Of a stretch of 45,975 nt of DNA, positions 26,969 through 35,815 are shown in pieces. The stretch comes from Oscillospiraceae bacterium. Its GTDB lineage: Bacteria; Bacillota; Clostridia; Oscillospirales; Oscillospiraceae. Position numbers and translations under genes: made by a program. The DNA lies in NCBI GenBank assembly GCA_015068235.1, contig SVKY01000013.1, forward strand, positions 1 to 45,975, written 5' to 3'. Below the pieces are notes generated by a model that was given only the letters and a program-made list of their open reading frames with translations, was not told the origin of the DNA and did not search any database. Within the stretch, counting starts at the first letter, position 1; every line of letters begins with the position of its first letter.

Positions 26969-28906
26969 ATGCCTGATTTTAATAAATTATCGAAATATGT
27001 GCTCGAAGAGCTGCGTGCCAATCGCATTGACAAGGCTACGGCGATCTCCTTGATCAAGAAATTCAACGAACGCGAGGACATTGCTATCATCGGCATGGGC
27101 TGTAAGCTCAGCGATATGGAGGACTACGAGAGCTATTGGGAGCTTTTTAAGAACAAGCGCACGGTCGTCGAACGCTGCGAGAAAAAGCGCATTGACCTGA
27201 TCCGTGACCATTTTCCTAAGCAAATTTTGGCAGACGAGAGCCTGTATTGCAAGGGCTCGTTCATCAAGGACATTGAAATGTTTGATCATGACATCTTCTC
27301 TTTAAGCTATGAAGAGGGATGCTCCATGAATCCCGGACAGCGTGTGATGATCCAAACGGTCTACCGCACCTTGGAGGATGCGGGCTATCTGGGTGAAAAG
27401 AATGTCGGCAACAAGACCGGCGTATTTATCGGCAATAATTTTACCAAGGATGCGCTGTTTTCCTATTCTCAAATGGCGCTGAATAATTCCAACATGAATT
27501 TCTCCTTTGAGTATATGCTCAACAATTGGAGCAGCGGACTTGCCACCCGTATTGCAAATCTTTTTGACCTCAAAGGCGGTGCATACACGATCGATGCAAG
27601 CTGCCCGTCGAGCACGTTCGCAATCACAACAGCGTGTCAGGCGTTGCGCAACAAGCAGTGCTCGATGGCAATTGCCGGTGGGATCCTGGTCGATATGGCA
27701 CCGATCAAGGTCTATAACAATTCCGGCTGGATCTTTTTACATGAAGACAACATCACGACCCGTGCATATGACAACAACCCCGGCGGTGCATATTTGGCAG
27801 AGGGCGCCGGTGCGGTGCTCTTAAAACCGCTGACCAAGGCAATCGAGGACGGCGATAAGATCCACGGCATTATCTGCGGTCACAGCCTCAACAACAACGG
27901 CGCAAGCGGTGCGTTCACCCAAAGCAGTGTCGAGGATATCAAAAAAGTCGTTGTCAGCGCAATCAAGAATGCACAGGTCGATGTGAATGATATAGATTAT
28001 TTGGAAGGCGAGGGCTACCCGAGCAAGATGGAAGAGGGCTTGGAACTCTCCGGCTTGATCGGCGGCTTCTCTCAGCTTACGGAGCGAAAGCAATTTTGCG
28101 GACTTGGCAGTATTTCTGCCAATGTTGGATATTTGCAATCCGCCATCGGCGTATTCAACCTGATCAAGGTGCTTATGGCGATGAAGAATAAAACCATTCC
28201 ACCGCAGTATCGCTTTGTTGAGCCGACGGACATGGTCAATTTGACAAGATCACCGTTCTATGTTAGCGATTATCTAAAACCGTGGACTGCAGATGATGGA
28301 AAACCACGCTTAAGTGCGATCTATTCCTATGGCTACGGCGGCAACAACCTGCTGCTTGTGATGCAGGAGGCACCCGAACGCAAGCACTCAGCGCCGCAGG
28401 AGCGCACAGAGCTGTTCGTTTTGACGGCGAAAAGCGAAACGTCTTTTTATGAGCGCGTGCGTTTATTTGAGGAATACCTTTCCGATGAAAGCAAGAAGAT
28501 CTCTTTTACGGATCTTTGCTATACTGCAAGCGTTTGCAGACCCATTTACAATCCTTACAGACTTGCGATTTTGGCAAGTTCGAGAGAAGACCTGCTTGAA
28601 AAGCTGAAAGCTTTCAAAAACGGGGAAAATGAAATTGACGGTGTTTACTTTATCCACCAGCCTGACGCTGAGAAGAAGCGCCGCATGATCCGCATTTCTC
28701 CAAAGGGAAAAGCCCTGCAGGAGATTGCCGAAACGTTTGTGGGCGGTACGAATTATCTCTTTGCGGAGCTGTTTGAGGGCTTACAGGTCTATCACGAGGA
28801 CATTCCCCAATATGTGTTTGACAAAAAACGCTGTTGGTCTGATATGCAGAAGCTGCCCTTACATAAAAAGCTTCTTGCGATGTACAAAATGACAAAACGA
28901 GGATGA
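26969..28906 (+). CDS. Stand-alone non-elongating ketosynthase (KS0) with N-terminal docking helices
   Basis: A 645-aa ketosynthase plus its downstream linker, and nothing else: no DH, KR or ACP. The nucleophile Cys212 is kept in an altered context (DASCPSS for DTACSSS). The first catalytic His is Glu348 (EGEGYP for EAHGTA), the second is Tyr388 (NVGYL for NLGHL), the Lys before it is Ser, and the C-terminal NCHVV motif reads NNLLLV. Loss of the residues needed for decarboxylative condensation, with the Cys retained, is the pattern of KS0 domains that only hold or transfer acyl chains. Residues 1-32 resemble the docking helices of PKS2 and PKS4. The linker ends in YVFDKKRCW, as in complete modules. 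GGGAGG precedes ATG 26969. Confidence 0.88.
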   Translation: MPDFNKLSKYVLEELRANRIDKATAISLIKKFNEREDIAIIGMGCKLSDMEDYESYWELFKNKRTVVERCEKKRIDLIRDHFPKQILADESLYCKGSFIKDIEMFDHDIFSLSYEEGCSMNPGQRVMIQTVYRTLEDAGYLGEKNVGNKTGVFIGNNFTKDALFSYSQMALNNSNMNFSFEYMLNNWSSGLATRIANLFDLKGGAYTIDASCPSSTFAITTACQALRNKQCSMAIAGGILVDMAPIKVYNNSGWIFLHEDNITTRAYDNNPGGAYLAEGAGAVLLKPLTKAIEDGDKIHGIICGHSLNNNGASGAFTQSSVEDIKKVVVSAIKNAQVDVNDIDYLEGEGYPSKMEEGLELSGLIGGFSQLTERKQFCGLGSISANVGYLQSAIGVFNLIKVLMAMKNKTIPPQYRFVEPTDMVNLTRSPFYVSDYLKPWTADDGKPRLSAIYSYGYGGNNLLLVMQEAPERKHSAPQERTELFVLTAKSETSFYERVRLFEEYLSDESKKISFTDLCYTASVCRPIYNPYRLAILASSREDLLEKLKAFKNGENEIDGVYFIHQPDAEKKRRMIRISPKGKALQEIAETFVGGTNYLFAELFEGLQVYHEDIPQYVFDKKRCWSDMQKLPLHKKLLAMYKMTKRG

Positions 28907-28911
28907 TATCA

Positions 28912-29616
28912 ATGGATAAGATCAAATTATTTTGCATTCCATATTCCGGTGGGTCTTCCAGCGTGTACTACAAGTGGAAGCGCCTGCTCAATGACTATAT
29001 TACGCTGATCCCCCTGGAGCTTGCCGGCAGAGGCAGAAGAATGCGTGAGCCGTTTTATGAATCTGTGTCGCAGGCTTGCGAGGATATCAGCAATATGATC
29101 CTTGCTCAGCTTCAGCCGAATGAGCCTTATGCTATTTTCGGTCACAGCATGGGTGCGCTGTTGGCGTATGAAACCTACTATTGCCTCAAAGCAAAGGGCG
29201 TACACGAGCCGGAGCATATTCTCTTCTCGGGCAGAAAAGCGCCGCATGATGAGGCGGAAAAATCTGAGTATTACAAGCTGCCGGAAGACGAATTTTTGGA
29301 TGTTGTTTTCAATTACGGCGGCAACACCCGTGAGATTCTGCAAAACCGTGAGCTGCTGGATCTGTTTGTGCCGATCCTGCGTGCGGATTTCAAGATCGCA
29401 GAGATCTATGAATATGCAGCGCATGAGGAAAAGATCCAATGCAACATGACGGTCGTCAACGGCACGAGCGATCTGAGCATTTCACGTTCGGACATCAACA
29501 TGTGGTCTGAGCTTGCCGGAAAGGATTGTGATTATCGCTGGCTCGGCGGCGGACACTTCTTTATCACGGACAACTGCGCCCGAACAGTCGATCTGATCAA
29601 CGAGGTATTGGAGTAA
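28912..29616 (+). CDS. Type II (editing) thioesterase
   Basis: A 234-aa alpha/beta hydrolase of the external thioesterase family that removes wrong or stalled acyl groups from carrier proteins; some members also release products. The Ser nucleophile is in GHSMG (Ser79 from ATG 28912), the Asp is in NGTSD, and the His is in GGGHFF. The N-terminal LFCIPYSGGS motif is typical of the family. Two starts compete: ATG 28903 overlaps the KS0 stop (ATGA), while ATG 28912 has CGAGGA nine bases upstream and is preferred; the difference is three residues. As no thioesterase domain is fused to any enzyme in the window, this protein could also have a release role. Confidence 0.9.
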   Translation: MDKIKLFCIPYSGGSSSVYYKWKRLLNDYITLIPLELAGRGRRMREPFYESVSQACEDISNMILAQLQPNEPYAIFGHSMGALLAYETYYCLKAKGVHEPEHILFSGRKAPHDEAEKSEYYKLPEDEFLDVVFNYGGNTREILQNRELLDLFVPILRADFKIAEIYEYAAHEEKIQCNMTVVNGTSDLSISRSDINMWSELAGKDCDYRWLGGGHFFITDNCARTVDLINEVLE

Positions 29617-29635
29617 TATCAGTGGGGGTATGCTT

Positions 29636-32600
29636 ATGGCATATGTGATAGAACGAGAAAAAACAGAAATCATTGAGCATTTCAACCGGACTGCCTGCGA
29701 TTACCCGAAGGAACGGACGATCGTCGAGCTTTTTGAAGCGCAGGTGGCAAAAACACCCGATAAAATCGCAACCGTATTTGAAGGGAGCGCTTTGACCTAT
29801 GCGCAGCTGAATGAAAAAGCCGAGCTGCTTGCAAAAAAGCTGCGCCGCATGGGCGTAAAGCCGAATGATTTTGTTGCGATCCTTGCGCAGCGGGGAAACG
29901 AAATGCTCATTGCGCTTTACGGCATTTTGAAGTCCGGCGCAGCCTATGTTCCGTTGGATGTAAGCTATCCTTCCGAGCGCATTGCGTATATGCTGCAGGA
30001 TTGCGCAGCGAAGGCGGTTGTTGTCTATCGTACACAGGTCGATACACAGCTTCCGGTCATTGACCTGTCGGTTTCGATCGAGGAGAATGCCGGGACGCTT
30101 CCTGCCGTCAATCAGCCGAGCGATATTGCTTATCTGATCTATACCTCCGGTACAACGGGAAAGCCCAAGGCAGTCATGGTCGAGCACAGAAATGTTGTCA
30201 ATTATTGCACGCAAAACGGTTGCGGTGTTTTTCGATATACCGAGGGCTGTGAAACGATTATGTCTGTGACGAATATCGTGTTCGATATTTTTGTCACGGA
30301 GGCGATTTTATCACTTTTGAATGGCATGACGATTTATCTTGCAAACGGCGATGAGCAGATGGATGCGGAGGCTTTTTTGGCGTTGGAGAACACTTGCAGG
30401 GCGCAGGCGCTCCAAACTACGCCAAGCCGTCTGCAGATGTTTTTGGCACAGAAGCCGACAGATGAAAGATACCGTCATTTTAAGTACATAATGCTCGGCG
30501 GTGAGAGTGTTTCGGAGCAGCTTGTTCACAAGCTCCGTGCACTGTGTCCCGAGGCGAGAATCATCGATGTTTACGGTCCGTCGGAGACGACGGTTTGGTC
30601 GAGCTGCGCAGACGTCACCGATGGTTCGGTCAATATCGGCAAGCCGATCAGCAACACGCAAATTTATATCCTGAACGAACGAAAGCTCTGCGATATTGGC
30701 GAAGTGGGCGAGCTTTGCATCGCAGGCGATGGCGTGACAAGAGGTTATCTCAACCGCCCCGAGCTGACGAAGGAAAAATTTGTCCAAAATCCGTATGCGG
30801 GTGGGAGGCTTTACCGTACGGGCGATCTTGCAAAATGGTTGCCTGACGGGAATATTGAATTTTTGGGAAGAATCGATGAGCAGGTTAAAATTCGCGGCTA
30901 TCGAATTGAACTTGGTGAGATCGAAAGCACGCTCCGCAGTTTAGCGCAGATTCAAAATTGTGCGGTGATCGTCAGAGAGGATGCACAGGGGGAGAAGGCG
31001 ATCTGTGCTTATCTGGTCAGTACGCAAACGGTGAATCTGACCCAAACGAGAGCATTGCTGGCAGAGCTTTTGCCGCCGCATATGGTTCCGACCTATATGA
31101 TGCAGATCGACGCCATTCCCATGAATCAAAACGGCAAGCTTGATAAAAAGGCTCTGCCACAGATCGAGGCAGCGACAAGCGTTGACTTGCCCGAAAATGC
31201 GTTGCAGGCGCAGATTTGCGACGCATTTGCCCAAGTGCTGGGACTTCAAGGAGTGGGGATTCACGATCGATTTTTTGACATTGGCGGACATTCCCTCAGA
31301 GTGATCAAGCTGATCAACCGTTTAGAAAAGCTCTTTGCTGTGCGCTGTACACAGAATGAAATCTTCCAAAATCAAACGCCGAAGCTTCTTTCGGCACTAC
31401 TGCAGGAAAAGCGTGGGTGCGAAGATACGCAGATTCCGCTTGCGCAGGAGAGAGACTATTATCCCATGTCTTCGGCACAGCAGAGAATGTACCTTGCCTC
31501 TCAGATGGGCGAGGACAACACGTCCTATAATCTCCCGATGGCTTGGCGCATCGAGGGAAATATCGATATTGACAGGCTGAAAAGTGCTTTTGCGAAAATT
31601 CATGAACGTCACGAGATATTAAGAACGGAATTTAAGCTCTTAAACGGCGAAGGAGTGCAGAAAATCTTGCCGCAGGTGGAGCCGAATTTCCGTTATTACC
31701 GTGATGAGATCACGGCGCAAGAAACACTGCTGAAAAGCTTTGTGCGTGTTTTTGATCTTTCCAAAGCGCCGCTTGTGCGCATGGAGCTGATCGAGCGCAA
31801 GGATCATTACTTACTCCTGATCGACTTGCATCATATTATCGGTGATGGTATGAGCATGGAGACCTTTTGTGCGGAGCTTGCCTCGCTTTACAACGGTGAA
31901 ATTTTGCCGCCGCTGAACAGGCAGTATAAGGATTATAGTCAATGGATGCGCAGCAGAGATCTTTCTGCGCAGAGGGCATATTGGTTAGCGCAGTTCAAGG
32001 ACGAAATTCCATGCCTGGATTTGCCGCTGGATCATAAGCGACCGCAAAGACAGAGCTACCGTGGAGCGATGCTGTTCCATTGCTTGAGCAGCACTGTTTG
32101 TAATCGTATCAGAGAGATTGCACAAGCATACAGCGCTACGGAATACATGGTCTTCCTGTCGGCTATGATGATCTTGCTGTCGAAGTACAGCAGACAGGAG
32201 GATATCGTTATCGGCAGTGCTTTTGGCGGAAGAACGCATGCGGATACGGAACCGATGCTCGGTATGTTCGTCAATGCCCTGGCGATACGTGCGAAACCGT
32301 CGAAGGACAAGACCTTTGCGGTGTTTTTGGAGGAGATCAAGCAGCTTTGTCTTGCTGCTTATGAAAATCAGGAATACCCGTTTGATCATTTGGTCGAAGC
32401 GCTTGGCTTGCGCAGAGAGGTTTCGAGAAATCCTCTGTTTGATGTGATGCTTGTGATGCAGAACAATGACCATGCGCACTTTGCTATGCAGGGACTTCAA
32501 ATCGAGAGCATTCGAATGGATAACCCGGGGGCGACCTTTGATTTCACATTTAACATTGAGGAGGACAAGGGAAACTACAGCATCGGTATGCAATATTGTA

Positions 32601-35600
32601 CCGATTTGTTCCGGGAAGAGAGTGCCAAGGGAATCTTGAATCATTTTACTGCGATTTTGGAGCAGCTGACAGACCTTGACGAGCCGATCGGTACGATGTG
32701 TGCGCTGACGGCGGAGGAAAGTGAACGTATTTTGCACTGCTTCAACAATACGCAAGCGCCATATCCTGCGGATAAGACCATTGTGGAGCTCTTTGAGGCG
32801 CAGGCGCAAAAATCACCCAAGGCAACGGCTGTCACCTGCGAAAATGCACATATAACTTACGAAGAACTCAATGCAAAGGCAAATCGTATTGCCCATACGC
32901 TCCGTTTGATCGGCGTGAAGCCGAATGAAACGGTAGCACTTTTGACGAAGCGCAGCATTGAGATGATCGCAGCGGTTTATGGCGTACTCAAATCCGGCGC
33001 AGCCTATGTGCCGATCGATCCGACATATCCGACCGACCGCATTTCATTTATGCTCGAGGACTGCAAGCCGAAGGCGATTGTACTTTACGGTGCACAGATC
33101 GACACACAGCTTCCGATCGTCAATTTGGAAGAGGAAGCCTCGCTATCTGAGGAAACAAGCAATCCCGTGCATTGCAATGTGCCGACAGATTTGGCATACT
33201 GCATCTATACCTCGGGAACCACAGGGAAACCGAAGGGGGTTTTACTGGAGCATCACGGTGTGGCGAATTTGAAGGCGTATTTTCAGAATCAATTCCAAGT
33301 GGATGAAAACGACAATGTTCTGCAATTTGCAAATTACGTTTTCGACGGCTCGGTTTGGGAGATGAATATGGCGCTTTTGAACGGCGCACGCCTGGTCATT
33401 GCGACGAATAAATTGGATATTCCCGTATTTGAAGAAATGTTCCGCAGAGAGAATATTACGATCGCAAGCTTGCCACCGAACTTTTATGCACAGTTGAACG
33501 ATGTTTGCCCGAGGACCTTGATCACGGCAGGCTCGGCAGCAGATGCCGGCATCGTGGAAAAGGCGAAGAACTCTCGCTATGTCAACTCCTACGGTCCTAC
33601 GGAATGCACCGTTGCTGCGACGCACTGGGAATTTGAGGGAGATCTCTCACGCATTCCCATCGGCAAACCGATCCAAAATGCGCAGGTCTATATTTTGCAA
33701 GGCGAGACACTTTGCGGCATTGGCGTACCCGGTGAGCTGTGCATCAGCGGTGTGGGCTTGGCAAGAGGGTATTTGAACAGACCTGAGCTGACGGCTGAAA
33801 AATTTGCAAACAATCCCTTCGCAGAAGGCAGGCTTTACCGCACAGGCGATTTGGCAAGATGGCTTCCGGATGGCAACATTGAATTTTTGGGCAGAGCCGA
33901 TGAACAGGTCAAGATTCGTGGCTTCCGTGTGGAATTGGGCGAGATCGAGTATGCTTTGCGTAAAAACGAGACCATTTCCGATTGCGCTGTGATCGTGCGC
34001 GAGAACTCTCACGGCGAGAATGCGATCTATGCCTATGTGGTCAGCAGTGAGACCGTGGATTTTGAAAAGATTCGGGCGCAGCTGAGACAGGCTTTGCCGG
34101 ATTATATGATTCCTGCATATATGATGCAGCTTGAAAACATTCCTGTGACAACAAACGGAAAGCTTGACAAGCGTGCATTGCCTGAGATCGTTCTGCGAAG
34201 CGACAGTGAGTATATTCCGCCAAGAAATCCTGCGGAGAAGGCGCTGTGCGAAGCGTTTGAGGAAATCCTGGATGTGAGCTGTGTGAGCGTAAAGGACAGC
34301 TTCTTTGAGTTCGGCGGGGACTCCATCAAGGCGATCCGTGTCGTATCAAAGGTGCGGGAGAAAAGCTTCTCTTTGTCCGTCAAGGATATCATGGAAAACG
34401 CCACAGTCGAGCAAATTGCAATGTTCGCAGACCCCCTGGAGCAAAACAGCTATATGCAGGAGGAAGTTCTCGGCACTGTACCCGACACGCCGATGCTTTT
34501 ACAGTTTAAAAAATGGAATCTGCAAAAACCGCAGCATTTCAATCAGGCGGTCATGCTGAAGCTTGCGGCGGGCGAAAAGATCATCGACAAGGCGCTTCAT
34601 GCGATTTTGAAGCAGCATGATATGCTAAGGGCAGTTTGGCGCAACGGACAACTAAAAATCATGCCGTATGATGAACGGGTTGAATTTTCGGTGCATGACT
34701 TTACCGGGCACGATGAACCACAAACGGCAGTATTACAGGAAGCTGAACGTTTACAGGCGAGCTTTGATCTTGAAAATGGACCGCTGATGAAATCTGCGTT
34801 GTTTAAGACTCCGATGGGAGATCGTCTGATGATTTGTATTCATCATTTGGTGGTCGATGGAATTTCGTGGCAGATATTGACCGATGATCTGTTTTTGGCA
34901 ATCGAGCAGCAAACGAACGGAAAAGAGATCGACCTTCCTGCAAAGACTGCATCGTACATTCAATGGGCTGCGCTTTTGCAGGAGTACCGAAGCAGCGGCA
35001 AATTAGATGCTGAGAGATCGTATTGGCAGCGCATTGCCTCACAGCTATCAGAAAATACGCTGCAATTGCAAAGAAGACCTGAAAAGACGGTTGCTCACGC
35101 ACAGGTCAGCTTTACGCAGGAGGAGACGGAAAAGCTTTTGCTTGATGCAGGAAGAGCTTATCACACGCAGATCAACGACCTTCTTCTCTCTGCACTTGCC
35201 ATGACGGTCAATGAATTGACAGGGCAGGAAAAGATCGCTGTCTGTTTAGAGGGCCACGGCAGGGAAGATCTGCATCAAAAGCTTGCGATCGACCGCACGA
35301 TCGGTTGGTTCACGAGTGCGTATCCCGTGATTCTGGATTGCTCGCAGAATACTGAGACGGTCATCGTTGAGACAAAAGAGATGCTCCGTAAATTACCGAA
35401 CCACGGCATTGGATACGGATTGCTGTATCCACCGATTTGTGATACGCCGATCGACCTGTATTTCAACTATCTTGGCGAGAGCGAGCAGGCGGATGATTTT
35501 TCCTATGGTACCTGTGTTGCAAAGGAGAATCGTTTTGCAGGCGAGATCAACTTTGACGGAAGCATTATCAATGGTGTGCTTTCGTTCGAGGTTTCATGCA

Positions 35601-35785
35601 ATCAGGCAACCTTTGATGAAGCAGTGGCAAGAAGCTTTGCCGAATGCTACCGTGAAAAGCTGACGCAGATCATTCATTTCTGCACCGAGAGTGAGGATGA
35701 GAGAAAAACACTTGCAGATGTGGATGCCGATGATCTGGACGAAGCGGATTTTGACGAAATTAATGCCATTTTAGGGCTGTTTTAG
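29636..35785 (+). CDS. Two-module NRPS (A-PCP-C-A-PCP-E)
   Basis: A 2049-aa peptide synthetase. A1 (~10-490) has YTSGTTGKPK and GLY-like specificity residues that I read as D-I-T-Q-M-G-V-V-W-K, close to known glycine codes. PCP1 is GGHSL (Ser553). The C domain (~595-1010) has HHIIGDG (His733) of LCL type. A2 (~1040-1530) reads D-G-W-S-I-A-S-V-A-K, near Phe-type aromatic codes. PCP2 is GGDSI (Ser1563). The last domain (~1600-2015) is an epimerase: PQHFNQA, HHLVVDG (His1736-His1737), EGHGR, RTIGWFT and FNYLG are all present. With no C domain before A1 the enzyme looks like an initiation synthetase giving a dipeptide with a D-configured second residue. It ends in an acidic ~25-residue tail that may be a communication element. 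The alignment-based codes were done by eye. ATG 29636 has GTGGGGG upstream. Confidence 0.93.
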   Translation: MAYVIEREKTEIIEHFNRTACDYPKERTIVELFEAQVAKTPDKIATVFEGSALTYAQLNEKAELLAKKLRRMGVKPNDFVAILAQRGNEMLIALYGILKSGAAYVPLDVSYPSERIAYMLQDCAAKAVVVYRTQVDTQLPVIDLSVSIEENAGTLPAVNQPSDIAYLIYTSGTTGKPKAVMVEHRNVVNYCTQNGCGVFRYTEGCETIMSVTNIVFDIFVTEAILSLLNGMTIYLANGDEQMDAEAFLALENTCRAQALQTTPSRLQMFLAQKPTDERYRHFKYIMLGGESVSEQLVHKLRALCPEARIIDVYGPSETTVWSSCADVTDGSVNIGKPISNTQIYILNERKLCDIGEVGELCIAGDGVTRGYLNRPELTKEKFVQNPYAGGRLYRTGDLAKWLPDGNIEFLGRIDEQVKIRGYRIELGEIESTLRSLAQIQNCAVIVREDAQGEKAICAYLVSTQTVNLTQTRALLAELLPPHMVPTYMMQIDAIPMNQNGKLDKKALPQIEAATSVDLPENALQAQICDAFAQVLGLQGVGIHDRFFDIGGHSLRVIKLINRLEKLFAVRCTQNEIFQNQTPKLLSALLQEKRGCEDTQIPLAQERDYYPMSSAQQRMYLASQMGEDNTSYNLPMAWRIEGNIDIDRLKSAFAKIHERHEILRTEFKLLNGEGVQKILPQVEPNFRYYRDEITAQETLLKSFVRVFDLSKAPLVRMELIERKDHYLLLIDLHHIIGDGMSMETFCAELASLYNGEILPPLNRQYKDYSQWMRSRDLSAQRAYWLAQFKDEIPCLDLPLDHKRPQRQSYRGAMLFHCLSSTVCNRIREIAQAYSATEYMVFLSAMMILLSKYSRQEDIVIGSAFGGRTHADTEPMLGMFVNALAIRAKPSKDKTFAVFLEEIKQLCLAAYENQEYPFDHLVEALGLRREVSRNPLFDVMLVMQNNDHAHFAMQGLQIESIRMDNPGATFDFTFNIEEDKGNYSIGMQYCTDLFREESAKGILNHFTAILEQLTDLDEPIGTMCALTAEESERILHCFNNTQAPYPADKTIVELFEAQAQKSPKATAVTCENAHITYEELNAKANRIAHTLRLIGVKPNETVALLTKRSIEMIAAVYGVLKSGAAYVPIDPTYPTDRISFMLEDCKPKAIVLYGAQIDTQLPIVNLEEEASLSEETSNPVHCNVPTDLAYCIYTSGTTGKPKGVLLEHHGVANLKAYFQNQFQVDENDNVLQFANYVFDGSVWEMNMALLNGARLVIATNKLDIPVFEEMFRRENITIASLPPNFYAQLNDVCPRTLITAGSAADAGIVEKAKNSRYVNSYGPTECTVAATHWEFEGDLSRIPIGKPIQNAQVYILQGETLCGIGVPGELCISGVGLARGYLNRPELTAEKFANNPFAEGRLYRTGDLARWLPDGNIEFLGRADEQVKIRGFRVELGEIEYALRKNETISDCAVIVRENSHGENAIYAYVVSSETVDFEKIRAQLRQALPDYMIPAYMMQLENIPVTTNGKLDKRALPEIVLRSDSEYIPPRNPAEKALCEAFEEILDVSCVSVKDSFFEFGGDSIKAIRVVSKVREKSFSLSVKDIMENATVEQIAMFADPLEQNSYMQEEVLGTVPDTPMLLQFKKWNLQKPQHFNQAVMLKLAAGEKIIDKALHAILKQHDMLRAVWRNGQLKIMPYDERVEFSVHDFTGHDEPQTAVLQEAERLQASFDLENGPLMKSALFKTPMGDRLMICIHHLVVDGISWQILTDDLFLAIEQQTNGKEIDLPAKTASYIQWAALLQEYRSSGKLDAERSYWQRIASQLSENTLQLQRRPEKTVAHAQVSFTQEETEKLLLDAGRAYHTQINDLLLSALAMTVNELTGQEKIAVCLEGHGREDLHQKLAIDRTIGWFTSAYPVILDCSQNTETVIVETKEMLRKLPNHGIGYGLLYPPICDTPIDLYFNYLGESEQADDFSYGTCVAKENRFAGEINFDGSIINGVLSFEVSCNQATFDEAVARSFAECYREKLTQIIHFCTESEDERKTLADVDADDLDEADFDEINAILGLF

Positions 35786-35815
35786 TTTGTGATTGAATTA
35801 CAGAGGGAGTGTAGG

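Noticed and set aside
26969-28906. Degenerate KS called as a pseudogene
   Set aside because: The frame is intact over 645 codons with a good ribosome site, the nucleophile Cys is kept and the changes are confined to catalytic positions, which fits a KS0 rather than decay.
35789-35815. GTG start for the GH20 gene
   Set aside because: It has no ribosome site and would put charged residues before the signal peptide; ATG 35816 has GGGAG at the right distance.
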